This document shows positions 1 through 10,400 of a stretch of 64,000 nt of DNA, one piece after another. The DNA is from Echria macrotheca (taxonomy: Eukaryota > Ascomycota > Sordariomycetes > Sordariales > Schizotheciaceae): positions 806,001 through 870,000 of the forward strand of contig MU839830.1 of NCBI GenBank assembly GCA_030411725.1, read 5' to 3'. Below the pieces are notes generated by a model. It was not told the origin of the DNA, made no database searches, and saw nothing but the letters and a program-made list of their open reading frames with translations. Position numbers and translations under genes: made by a program. Within the stretch, counting starts at the first letter, position 1. Each line of letters begins with the position of its first letter.

Positions 1-607
1 CCTTTTATAAGCCCGGGAGAAAACTGACACCCTTGAAGCGCTTCCGAGACTCGATTCCCGTTCGGGGCCGATGTCAGTTGTGCTCCACATGTGATTGCAG
101 CGACATCGGTACCCGAAGTGAGGTACCGTGCATCATGAAAGGGTGTTCGTTGGCAGGTAAGAAGAAGTGGCTGGCTGTGCAGGCCGCAGACCGCCGCTTG
201 CGTTTCATTCCCGGGCATCCCCAGCTGTGCGAACCAGCAAACCAGCAAAGAAGGGGAGGGCTGCGTGGGTGGTCACCGAGTCTGTTTCGCATGTCCCATG
301 CCTCGCTCTTGCCACACCGGCTTAGCATCCTCGTGCCCTCTCAGGTGGACGGAGACGGATCGACCGGGCAGCAAAGCTCGGTGCGTATTTAGCAAAGTGG
401 CTGTTTGATTTATTCACAGCCTGGATCTCCGCTTTCCGAAACCCAGCCATCCATTTTCCTTCAACACCTTTTCCACACTTACCCAGAATTCTCAATCCAC
501 ACCTACCGCTCACTGAAATCTTGGCACCTCGAACTCTCCAGAGTCCACCTATTTGCTCGAAGATATATCCCTCCTGAAGAGGCCTCGCTTTTTCGAGTGC
601 TACCACC
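1..607. other. Left-edge intergenic sequence and leader of the CYSTM gene
   Basis: No reading frame here looks like a conserved protein on either strand. The last 200 bases are pyrimidine-rich with many CCA and TCC steps, typical of a filamentous-fungal promoter and 5' leader, and lead directly into the start codon at 608. The first 300 bases could belong to a gene cut by the window edge, but nothing supports that. Confidence 0.4.
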
Positions 608-973
608 ATGTCGGCTCAGCAATACTATCAGCAGGGCCCACCGCCTCAGCACCACGGCGGCGGCGGTTACCCTCAGTACCCCCAGCCAGTGAGTTTTCGT
701 CCATTTCGCCTTTTCCGCCATCGATAATCTTCGTCAAACATAGACATGAATTGACCATAATCGCGCTTTTAGTCCTACGGCGGTCCGCCCCAGCCCCAGG
801 GTTACTATCCTCCTCAAGCCCCGATGCAATATCAGCAGCAGCCGCCACCCCGTAAGAGCGGCGGCGGTGGTTGTCTCCAAGGTTGTCTTGCGGCGCTCTG
901 CTGCTGTTTCGTCTGCGAGGAGGGATGCGAGTGTTGCGCCGATTGTTGCGAATGCTGCATGGACTGTTGCTAG
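608..973 (+). CDS. Small Cys-rich CYSTM-type protein
   Basis: Two exons (608-688, 773-973) encode 93 aa. The 84-nt intron starts GTGAGT and ends TTTAG. The start ATG follows CCACC, a good Kozak context. Residues 1-55 are low-complexity Gln/Pro/Tyr/Gly repeats. A basic RKSGGGG linker follows, and the C-terminal 30 residues hold 14 cysteines in clusters (CLQGC, CCC, CECC, CCECC, CC at the very end). This is the layout of the CYSTM family: a disordered Gln/Pro/Tyr N-terminus and a short Cys-rich membrane-associated tail ending the protein. Family members are tail-anchored and linked to stress and metal resistance; that role here is inferred. There is no signal peptide, so a secreted Cys-rich effector is unlikely. 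Confidence 0.85.
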
Positions 974-1504
974 GTTTAAGCGGAAGTTGGTCGGCCAGGG
1001 CGCATTTGAAGCTTGTTCTTTTGTGTTGGCGTTCCCTTTCAAGGACATAGGGTGGACTGATGTCAACTCGCACATGCGAGCAGGAGCAGGCTTAGCGGTG
1101 AAATTTTGTTGATTACTCTTGCCTTTAGGAATATGTGGCGTGGAGAACTAGGGTACGGTTAACATGCGACATGTTTTTGATTTATGTGTTCCAAGACTGT
1201 CCATTAAATCATCAAGTAAATAGGTTTGATCTGTATGTTCAATCGCAAAACCATCCCGAGATCGCCAAGATTAGGCGTACACTGACAGGCCTTGGCTGCC
1301 CTCACAAACAGGCGCCACAGTGACCTCAGCTGCGGGGTTTGGGTCCTTGCACCGCCTCTCTCTTTTTCAAGCTCCACCCGATCTCCCAACCTCAACGGCG
1401 TCGTCAGCCTTTTCGCCAACCAACAATCACTCTTTACGCTTTTGCCCTCTCCGGAATTCTCGGTCGTTGAACCACCAGCTGGCGACCCGTTTCCTACATC
1501 GAGA
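974..1504. other. Intergenic region between CYSTM gene and ABP1
   Basis: 531 bases containing the 3' end of the CYSTM gene and the promoter of the actin-binding gene; both genes point right. The last 120 bases are CT-rich (runs such as CTCTCTCTTTTTC near 1357), as expected of a fungal core promoter. No further gene is supported. Confidence 0.4.
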
Positions 1505-3961
1505 ATGGCTACCCTCAATCTGTCAATCAATGGACCATCGATCCGGAGCAGCTACCAGGGTGTAGTCAACGGCCCCGCCTTCTCTTCGAGCTCCCCAACC
1601 TTTGCCCAGTGGGCTCTCTTCTCCGTCCAAGCGCCGTTGTTGAACGCATTCCAAGATAGCGCTGCTAAAGAGAGTATTTTGAAAGTTGAGAGTACCGGTG
1701 GTAAGTAAAAATCCGGCCAATCCATCCGCTAGCAAACTCTGGAAGACAGCCGTTGGTGCTGATACTGCGTTGCTGTAATAGATGGCGAGCTTGCCGATCT
1801 CATCGAGGACTTTAACGAAGGCCGCATTCAGTTTGCCTTCGTCAAGGTCAAGGACCCGAATACCGGCCTACCGAAGAACGTACTCATTGCTTGGTGCGGG
1901 GGAGGTGTACCCGAGCGAACGAAGGGCTACTTCACCAGCCATGTCGCCGCTGTAACGAAGGTTCTCCACGGCTACCACGTCCAGATTACCGCGCGGTCTG
2001 ACAGTGATCTCGCGCCCGAATCCATCATCCAGAAAGTTGCGGACGCTTCTGGCGCCAAATACACGGCAGGAGGCTCCGCTCCGCTCCCAGCAGCGGCCCC
2101 CCCTCCGGTAGCGAAGAAGCCGGTTTTCACCCCGACGACCTCACACACCGGGTCTTCGTTTAATCCACTCGTTGCAGCACGCAATCGAAGACAAGAAAAT
2201 GTGGACGACGACGGCTGGGGGGCAGACGCTCCCCCCGTCACCAGAACCCAGTTGGAGAAGGTGGAGTCGTCTTACAAACCGACTAAGGTCAACATTGCCG
2301 ATCTGAGGCAAAATAAGGATGATACTCGATCCAATGGATCCAAGCAAGAGGGCGGCCATGGAGATGTTGTCAGGGGCGCATATCAGCCTGTTGGCAAGGT
2401 TGACATAGCTGCTCTTCGCGCGCAGGCGAAGAACACGCAAGATGAGCGCCCAACCACTGTGAAGGGCGCCTACGAGCCAGTCGGCAAGGTGGACATCGCC
2501 GCCATACGTGCTAGAGCTCAGCGGCCCGCAGAAACGGAGGAGCCAACAGAAAAGAAGAGCCTTGCCGAACGCAGCGCCGCCTTTGCACAATCCGAACGCC
2601 TCGTCGAACTCCCGAAACCCAAGGTCGCCAAGAAATTTGGTGGCACCCCTTTCACTGGCACAAAGGCTCCAACCCCTGGGGGGCTGGGATTCGGGGCACC
2701 TCCAGCCGCTGCTCCCCCTCCAGTCGGTGCCGCAAGCAGAACATTCGCAGATCAGGGAGGAAAGACTCCTGCTCAACTTTGGGCGGAAAAGAAAGCGAAG
2801 CAAAGCGGGTCTGCGGGTTCCACCATCACTCCCCCGATGGCTTCCCCGGTCACAGCTCAGAAAAGCGGCAGTGAGTGGAGGAGCGGTTACACCGGGAAGA
2901 GCTGGGCGCCTGTTCATACCTCGAACTTCGGCCGCGGAGGTGTGGAGACGCAGAATACTGGGGGGACTGATCGTTCGGAGCCCGAGGCACCTGCTTCCCC
3001 GGCTGGTGGTGTCTCGGCACTACGTGACCGCTTCAAGGACACGGCTCCTATAGGAAGCACCACTCGTTCCGCGCCGAGCCAGCCAGCAAACGAGTCTACG
3101 CCGCCTCCCCTCCCGGCAAATAGCCGCCCAACAGGTGGCTTTGCGCTTCCTGGTCTGCCATCTCGGCCTGCAGCCGCGAATCAAGAGGAGGAGGAGGAGG
3201 AGGAGGATGAAGAGCCCGAGCCGTCGCCGGTTCGGGTTGCTATGCCTGTTCCCCGAAGTTCCGTGCCAGAGATCGAGCCACCGGTTGAAAGGCTGCCTCC
3301 CCGTCCGGTCCCAGTTCCGGAGATCCCTAAAGAGGAGGAGCTACCCGCCGAGGAAGCGATTCAGGACCCCCGGGAGACCGCTGCGGCCGTTGCTAGTCAG
3401 ACCATGGGCCATGCCCACGAAGGCCAGGCGACTGCTGGAGTGGGTGGTAAACGGGCTTTGATCCAGTACGACTATGAAAAGGCGGAAGATAACGAGATTG
3501 AGCTGCGGGAGGGCGAATACGTCACCAACATCGAGATGGTCGACGACGACTGGTGGATGGGGACGAACTCTCAGGGCGAGAGTGGCCTTTTCCCCAGTAA
3601 CTATGTTGAGCTTGTCGACGAGTCCGACGCCGGTGCTGCGCCCGTGGCGGGGTCGACCCACCAGGCGCCTGCACCCGCCGCGCCGGTCCCCGTTCCGAGT
3701 CAGCCGGAGCCGGAGCCAGCCGCTGCGGAAGGCAAGACCGCGACCGCCCAATTTGATTATGAGGCTGCAGAAGACAATGGTAACCCCCCACCTCCTTAGA
3801 TTGTCCTGTCTAGATTGTGTTAACACATATTTGCAGAACTCAGTTTCCCCGAAGGCGCAACAATCACTAATCTCGAATTTCCTGACGAGGACTGGTGGTT
3901 CGGTCATTACAAAGGGGCGTCTGGTCTTTTCCCTGCCAATTATGTCGAGCTTGACCCTTAA
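1505..3961 (+). CDS. abp1: Actin-binding protein Abp1 (ADF-H domain, two SH3 domains)
   Basis: Three exons (1505-1700, 1782-3779, 3837-3961) encode 772 aa; the introns are 81 and 57 nt. Residues 1 to about 160 are an ADF/cofilin-homology domain. An acidic stretch from about 206 (VDDDGWGADAPP) resembles the Arp2/3-binding acidic motifs of yeast Abp1. Three related repeats follow (KVNIADLR, then two copies of PVGKVDIAA). Next come a long Pro/Ala-rich region and a Glu run. Two SH3 domains end the protein: about 622-680 (ALIQYDYEKAEDNEI, DDDWW, GLFPSNYVEL) and about 716-771 (ATAQFDYEAAEDNEL, DEDWW, GLFPANYVEL). The last SH3 is completed only by splicing out the 57-nt intron, which confirms the gene model. 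In yeast, Abp1 links cortical actin patches and Arp2/3 to endocytosis. The double SH3 resembles fission yeast App1 rather than the single SH3 of budding yeast. Confidence 0.95.
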
Positions 3962-4372
3962 GGTCTGGCCTATGGTTTACGCCTGTTAGGAAGTTGTCAG
4001 ATCACCGTCTGTTTGGCGGCAGTGATTCCAGAAGAGCGGTTTAACCCAGCGACCTAGGCTTTAGCCTTAAACCACGGTTCCTTCAATACTAGATGTTGAT
4101 CTTTGGGGTTTACGACTTCGAGGCATTGATGCATGGCAATTTGTTTCTGGCAATTCTTGACTCCCTGAAGATAGGGGCTCCCGAATGTTAGGTAACCTGT
4201 CCGATGACGTTTGATGTTGCGGTGTGTGCCATGAATACCCCTGGCTTGTGACGGTGCCTGGAAAGTGGGGTGGCGCGTGAACACCCCCACCAACCTACTT
4301 CGCCCAGTGGCAGACGTCTCCAAGAACCACGACCAAGTCTGCGTACGCCCACGACATCTCAGGAGAACAATA
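3962..4372. other. Intergenic region between abp1 and vps37
   Basis: 411 bases between two rightward genes: the abp1 3' untranslated region and the vps37 promoter. I see no conserved reading frame, RNA gene or repeat. Confidence 0.4.
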
Positions 4373-5177
4373 ATGTATTCGAACACGCCCCCGGCCCCCC
4401 CTCCGAAACCCGCGAGTCGTATGAGTACACCCTTAGCTTCACAGTCGCCACGACCTCCACCATTACCGGAGACATGGGGACAGAGCGAACCCAACGCCAG
4501 CCACGAAGTGAGGCAGCAGCAACTGGCCGAAGAAGCTCAGCCCATCCCGGACCCGGGCGACCAGTGGTTACCAAAGTACTTACAGGATAAGTCGTAAGGT
4601 CCTTTGCTCACCGGCGGCTCCGCTGTGGGTTGCGCCGCGGCGTCTTCCTTGCTAACCCGCATCACCTCCCGGCAGGAAACAGGACCTGGCCGACATCCTC
4701 TCCGACCCTGAGCTACTCTCGGGCCTAACACACTCGCCGGAGACGATGCACGATTCGCTCCGCTTATCGCAAGAGGCACTTCGGTCGGCCCTCGCAGAAA
4801 ATATGGAGCATGCCGCGCACCTCCTCGACCTCGAAGCCCGTCTCGCCCACCAACGCTCCGCCACACAAGCGCAGCTGCTGGCCACTCACGCGCTCGAACG
4901 CCAATGGCGCGCTAAACAAGCCGATATGGATCATGCGCTGGCGCCGTTTGCGCCGGCCAGCTTGTACCAGCGGCTCAACCAGGGCGTGTTGGAGCAGGAA
5001 GGCGTATGCGCCGCCTTGGAAGAGAGCTTCCTCGAAGGCGAAGGGGATGGCGTCCCGGCTACCGAGAGGGAGGCTAGTGATTGGGTAAGGCGGTATCGCG
5101 AGGCGAAGAAGTTGTATTACCTACGGCAGGAGAGGAAAGAGAGATGGGACGAGGGACGTGTTGGTGGATGGCGGTGA
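4373..5177 (+). CDS. vps37: ESCRT-I subunit Vps37 (Mod(r) domain)
   Basis: Two exons (4373-4593, 4676-5177) give 240 aa; the 82-nt intron runs GTAAGG to GGCAG. The N-terminus is Pro-rich and disordered (PPAPPPKP, PRPPPLPETW). From about residue 62 the sequence reads WLPKYLQDKS, and after splicing KQDLADILSDPELLSGLTHS. A long amphipathic helical region follows, with LLDLEARL, RQWRAKQADMD, the APFAPASLYQRLNQG motif, and a C-terminal DWVRRYREAKKLYYLRQERKERW. This is the Mod(r) arrangement of fungal Vps37, which packs with Vps23 and Vps28 in ESCRT-I and sorts ubiquitinated cargo into multivesicular bodies. Length and layout are normal for the family. The ATG was chosen because the preceding 100 bases in this frame lack another start. 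Confidence 0.88.
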
Positions 5178-5779
5178 GCTTGCCGGAGGATAGGCCATCA
5201 CCAGCGGTCCGGAAATCCTAGACACGATACTAGCATGGATGGTTCCTTTCCGGCGCGTGTCATGGTGCCTCATATCGGAAAATGGACCGTTCATGGCCCC
5301 TTGGATCGCCAGCGGTCTTGGGCAAGCTCGCCATCCATGACGCTGCGATGGATATGATCCAGCAGGCACATCGGCGCAGCCTCGCCATCCATACCATCCA
5401 TGATAACTGACAGACCGGCCGTGCAATCCGCCGATAAAATCGGATTCCTAATACCTAGACAGTTCCACGTCGCACTAGTTTGCGATCAACGTCCAACGCA
5501 AGCCGGATACTGTCGGAACAGAATTTAGACCGTCCACATGAATAATGCTTCTCGAGTGCTCCCGGCAATAGCCTAGTTCTCATGTGGGTTGGGAGGGCTC
5601 AGCGGGGACGCCGCTTTCTAAACCATGTCGTCCAGTCCTCACAATATTTTTTGATTGTAAGAGACCTATCCGCTTGCCCTTTATGGGCCGGTAACACCCG
5701 ACTGCTCTAAGTGGCGAAGGGGGAATACCAATGATAGACCCTCTAGATACATTAGCCAACAAAGGCCTTTTAGTGGTTT
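5178..5779. other. Tail-to-tail intergenic region
   Basis: 602 bases between the 3' ends of vps37 (rightward) and the 345-aa gene (leftward). It should hold both transcription terminators. No coding frame, RNA gene or repeat was recognised. CCATCC/GGATGG words recur around 5320-5400 but do not form a regular array. Confidence 0.35.
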
Positions 5780-6899
5780 CTATAGCAGACTGAACGGGCT
5801 TCTCTTCATCTCCGGGCTGCGTGGGCTCATGGGTAACGCAAAAAGGTCCTCCTCAATATTCTCATTGCTCCCCTCAACACGGGTAGGCGGAAATTTGGCC
5901 CCAACAATGGCATCTAGGGAAGCCACAGTCCCATTGCCGTTATCCTTGGGCAAGGGGCGGGCAACAGACGAAAAGCCGATTCCGGTCACGGTCGGTGCGC
6001 TCTTCGCAGCTGCGGGAGATGTTTGTGAGTGGTAAGCAAAATGGTAACCGTGCTTGAGTGAGCAAGTCTGGTTTGGGCTGGTCCAACGTACCTTGTGTGG
6101 CCGCGGCCAGCTCGGACGGGCTGGTGGCCAGTTTGAGCCCCCGCAGTTTCTCACCCAGCTTCCCCCCTATCGGACTCCTCGGGCTGGTGGGACTGACGGA
6201 TGTCTGGGGGATGTGCAACATGGTCGGCGCGGGCACGTCCTTGGCCGGCCCGAGACCAAAGTGGTCCACGATCCACTGTCGCTCCTGTACCGCCATCTCG
6301 AGCCCCACACTCTCCCCATTCTCCTTCATCTCGGCTGCGATCTCCGCTTCCAGCTCTGCCAGCCGCTTCTTAGCCCAGATGGTGTGGAGGACGCCTCGCC
6401 GGCCCGCTCCTTCGGACCCGCTAAGCTCGGCGGGGAATATCGCGGGCATGGGTTTCGTGCGCAGTACGGAATGAGCACCCGACCCCGTCTCGCCCTCTTG
6501 GCTGCCGGCTGTCTTGTGTGTAATGGTGATCAGCGCCGGTACCGCGGCGCCGGGTGGGAGAAGGTAGTATATGCGACTGGTATTCCCATCACTACTGAGA
6601 TCCGTATCACGGACGTGTAGTACGGCCGTCTTGCCCTCCCACGAGACATCCCAGTCCTCGCTGTTGCCCGGCCTCCTTCCCGCGGGCCCCGCGCCGGATT
6701 TCTGTTCGTCTTGACCAGGCACCTGGGCGGCGGCTGAGCCATCCCACTCCACCATGAGGATCTTGGTGCCCTCGTTGCCCTTTCCAGTTTCGAACTCGAA
6801 ACGGGAGAGCGCCAGGGCCGAGCTGGGCGACGTAGGAGTATCCACTACGGCCAATGGTTCGGGCTCGCCCGGCGCGGCGGGCTTGTCCGAGGGCGCCAT
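5780..6899 (-). CDS. Conserved-looking fungal protein of unknown function
   Basis: Two exons (6899-6092, 6009-5780) encode 345 aa; the 82-nt intron (GTACGT to CCGCAG) lies at 6010-6091. An in-frame stop just upstream of the ATG at 6899 limits the N-terminus unless an unseen intron exists. I do not recognise the family. Residues 30-60 (LSRFEFETGKGNEGTKILMV) and 80-140 (WEGKTAVLHVRDTD, SRIYYLLPPGAAVP) look like a folded beta-rich domain. Residues about 150-215 form a charged helix (IWAKKRLAELEAEIAAEMKE, VQERQWIVDHFGLG). The C-terminal third is Ser/Pro/Thr-rich with repeated SPTSPRSP-like sites, suggesting proline-directed phosphorylation. There is no signal peptide or membrane segment. Cytosolic or nuclear location is an inference. 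Confidence 0.7.
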
Positions 6900-6945
6900 G
6901 TTGAGCGTGGGCGGCTAGCTCGGTGAATCGGTGTCGGGGGCGGGG

Positions 6946-7401
6946 TCAGGCTTCGACGACGGCGGCGGGGGCTGGCCCAGGGTTCGGGCTGGGCAGAGTC
7001 GGGACGGCGATGGCGAGACGGGGGGAGAAACGGGATCGAGTCGGCAGCTGGTGCCGATTCAGGGGCCGCGCAGCAAGGTCGAGGTAGTACGGCGGACGAG
7101 ACCAGAGGTCGGCCAGGTCGGCAGCAGACGTGATGACAGGAATCGGCGCGAGAGTTCCGAGCGGCTTGTGGGGTTGCCTTTCCAGCACCACGGTTAAAAA
7201 TCGCAAAGTGGATTGGATGGCCGCGATCTTTTGCTGAGGGGTGCCCGGCGTGAGGTAGCCAAGTCCCTGGCTGGCGGCTGCTTCGTCGTTGGGACAGGAG
7301 CGAATCTGTTGCAGGCTAATAAGAGAATTCGGCAAGCATAGCAGCTTTGAAACCGCGTGGTTGGAGGCAAGGAGCAGATAGTCGAGCTCGGGAGTATCAG
7401 G
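6946..7401 (-). CDS. Possible coding exon, gene model unresolved
   Basis: A minus-strand open stretch begins after a plausible 3' splice site (CATCAG at 7402-7407) and ends at a stop at 6946. It has no in-frame ATG of its own. The translation begins PDTPELDYLLLASNHAVSKL and continues through GLGYLTPGTPQQKIAAIQST and FLTVVLERQPHKPL before becoming Pro/Arg-rich. The first 100 residues look like real protein: helical, balanced composition, fungal codon use. The tail looks like read-through. Another minus-strand open stretch near 7550-7712, behind an acceptor-like TTTGTCAG, could supply an upstream exon (EASPGSRRADSAEKSI), but no donor joins the two convincingly. It may be a separate small gene or a missed 5' part of the 345-aa gene, whose ATG lies 46 bases downstream. 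I found no GT donor near the 3' end to link them. Confidence 0.3.
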   Translation of the reverse strand, partial: PDTPELDYLLLASNHAVSKLLCLPNSLISLQQIRSCPNDEAAASQGLGYLTPGTPQQKIAAIQSTLRFLTVVLERQPHKPLGTLAPIPVITSAADLADLWSRPPYYLDLAARPLNRHQLPTRSRFSPRLAIAVPTLPSPNPGPAPAAVVEA

Positions 7402-10400
7402 CTGATGCGGTTACCGGGTACCTATGCCAGGAGGGGGACATTCGCGGCCGACGTGACAGACGCAGATACGTGTGCGTGAGGGATGTGGGATGGCTGCCAC
7501 GACCACGTGGGGTCGGCAGGAAGACAAAAATAAGAGCCGGGCGCTGGTCGCAACGACTGGCAGATGCGGCGGGTGGTTTTGAGAGACCGGCGAAGGAGAC
7601 GACTTTTGGGAGCTGGGTCGCAGGAGATGGGGAGGCTTTCACTTGGAAGCCGCGGGATATGGACTTCTCAGCTGAATCCGCGCGCCGGGAGCCCGGGCTT
7701 GCCTCCTCTGACAAAGAAGACGACCCTACTTACCTCTCTACCCTATCATCTGCGTGCCAAGGGCGAAGAGGGGCCTTGGAAGCAAAAGGTCATCGCATGG
7801 CCTCCCGTCAAGATCGCTGATGTGCCATGAGCGCCGACAGTCAGGACGAGCCATTGTCCGCATATGGAAAGGCTGCGCGGTGAAGTGCCCCTCTCTGCGG
7901 GTGGGAGCCGTCGTGACAGCTGCGGGACTGGCTAGCATCGTTCGCCCATCCCAATGCATGATTTTAATGTTGGCCAGAGGGGGAAATAGCCTTGGCTCGA
8001 TACTCCCAAAAGCAGATGCTACACACATAGAGCTTACCACCGTGAGAATTCATCGCGGGAAGACCAATTAAGCACCATCCAAACCTCCAGACAAGACATC
8101 TACTCATCAACGGCCTCCTGCCAGCCCCCGTAGGTGGTTCGGGGAACGTCGACATGCCTATCTTTGGAGTTGACGCGTCCTGGAGATAGACTGGTGGGGT
8201 TGAAGCATTCCAGAATGTCGTGACACCTCCACTGCTCGAAGAGGGAGCTGGAGCCGACTCCACGCCACGGTGCAGCACGGAATGAGGGGCGATGCCTAAA
8301 AATAACCACCGAGATGTGGGGTTTTGCAGGCCTGGCCCCTGGATCACCCTTAAGGATGCCGAGACCACAGAGAAAACTGCCACAGGACCACAGCACGCTG
8401 GAATGGAAACAATGGAGCGCCGCTTGCTCAACAACGCTCATGGTCACGTCGTCATGAATGGTCAACTCACGCTTGCGAGACGAATGTTGCCCCCCAGTGC
8501 CGACTTCGAGATATCACTGTCAGTGGAAAGGGGCATGCCGGTTGACCGGATATAAGCCTTGGGAGACAATGCACGGACCTCTTCGCGTGTGGTCGGCTGT
8601 GGTTGTCCGGGGTGGCGGGGATGGTTACTGTGTACTTGAGTCACGACTCACTCAACAAACGAAGGGCTTTGCTTGAAGAGAGAATGTTTCACAGCTCCGC
8701 TGGCTGGAGGAATCCAAGGTTGAGTCTTCCAAACAGCGTCTCGGCGAGGAGACAGCTGAGGAGACACAGGCGGATGGGTTCGCGGTGAGATGTCGCCGTG
8801 GAGTCGTGACTCGGGCTTCTCAAGTTGCAACTGCTGCGGCCGAACGCTCTAGCAAACTCTGTCGTCACGTCTCTGTTGCGGGCTGGTCTGGCGAGCACGG
8901 GAGCTCGGTTCGAAACGATTAGGCGACGGCCGTCCACCACAAGCCATGCGAAACTTGTCGGTCCCCGAGGTAGACCTTCCTCGCGGGTCATGTTGTTGGC
9001 TCAGGTCCGGTCACCCGCCGCCCGGAGTTTGTTCGGCGCCGTGTTGTCATCGTATCAGGACTTGGTGAGGTTTGAAAGCCCAGGACAGCACGCATTCGTG
9101 ATCCGTCGATCAAAAGGTAGACCTAGAGCCGTTGCGGGCAACAGAACATGTTGAAGAGCAAAGTCGGCGAAATCGCTTGACCCAGAGAGCTAGGAAATAT
9201 CATGGTACTGGATAGGATGGGGTTTCTGCAGCAAACCTCCGAGTCCTTGCTCTCCCATGATTCTGAGATAGCGAGGCATTCATCCTCGAGCTCGATGATC
9301 TCCTGTGGCCCGGGCCGAACGAGGTAGCAAGACGGTCCGCAATTTGGGAGACCGCGCGCATCGGTGCGGAGATCGCTTTTAAAGCAGGGGATATGCCGGC
9401 TTTCGATCGCCGTTGCTAGGCCGGACATGCTTGTCGTCAACGGCAGGCGTTGAGCTTCGTGTGTCTCGCCTGCTGGGCTCGACGAGGAGTTCTAGAAGAA
9501 TCATATAATGGAACCGCGGTGCGGTGAGAAGGGCTTTGCGCCAATCGGGGCGCGCCGAAACCAGCTACTAAAATGACATGTTAAACGGCCGGAGAAGGGC
9601 CGCAACAACTGACCTTGCTCAATCCCGCGTTTGGCACCCAAGACCAGGTCGCGGCTAAATTGCGACTTGGGAGCTCTGCGCTACAGTCAGCATCATCCCT
9701 AGGTAAAGGCTATCCTTAATTTGTGTCCCGCTCGCGCGGGCAAATGACTGGCCCATCGGCCACGAGGGCTTCATGAAGGACCTCCTCTGCTTTTTCTCTT
9801 TTGTTGCGCTTCGCCTTCAGTCCGGGATGAGCCGCCAGAGGCACTGGAAGGAACCGTGTTGCAAGCAGAGCAGCCGAAAGCTGTCTTAGAAACAGGGCGT
9901 GTCTATAGCGGAAGTGACGGGAATGTCGTATCCTGGACTGGGAGTTTGCGGTCCATCTAGGAAACATCATCATCTCCAGCTCCAGGACGATGCGTGATGC
10001 TGGGGCTGAATCCTCTAAAAACCCGAATACAGCTGGTTTCCGGCGTCAGGGGCTGCGGCACCATTCCGGATGGCTCGTCAACCTCGGGCTTCTGCCATCG
10101 GCCAACTGCCGATCGACGTTGCGCCGGCTATAAGAGTCAAACCCTAAACCAAGGCCCCAGACATCACCGCGTGCCCGCACTCCGCAAGGCGTCAGAGTCG
10201 TCTGCTCGCAAATGACAGATGATGAACGCAGCCAGGAGCAAGGTAGGATGGAGTGTGGTCGGCCCGCCATTTCAAGGCTGCAAGCTGGCGGGTGGCACAA
10301 AACCAGAGATCAGCGAGGCCCCGGCCGTCTCGGGGTGGTCTCGGGCTGGAATGGCGAGCGGAATGAAGGAATGTCTTTGGGCCACTAGCCACTGCATCAT

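Noticed and set aside
10139..10155. CAAACCCTAAACC resembling telomere repeat units
   Set aside because: Fewer than two units and not in an array; gene-bearing sequence lies on both sides.
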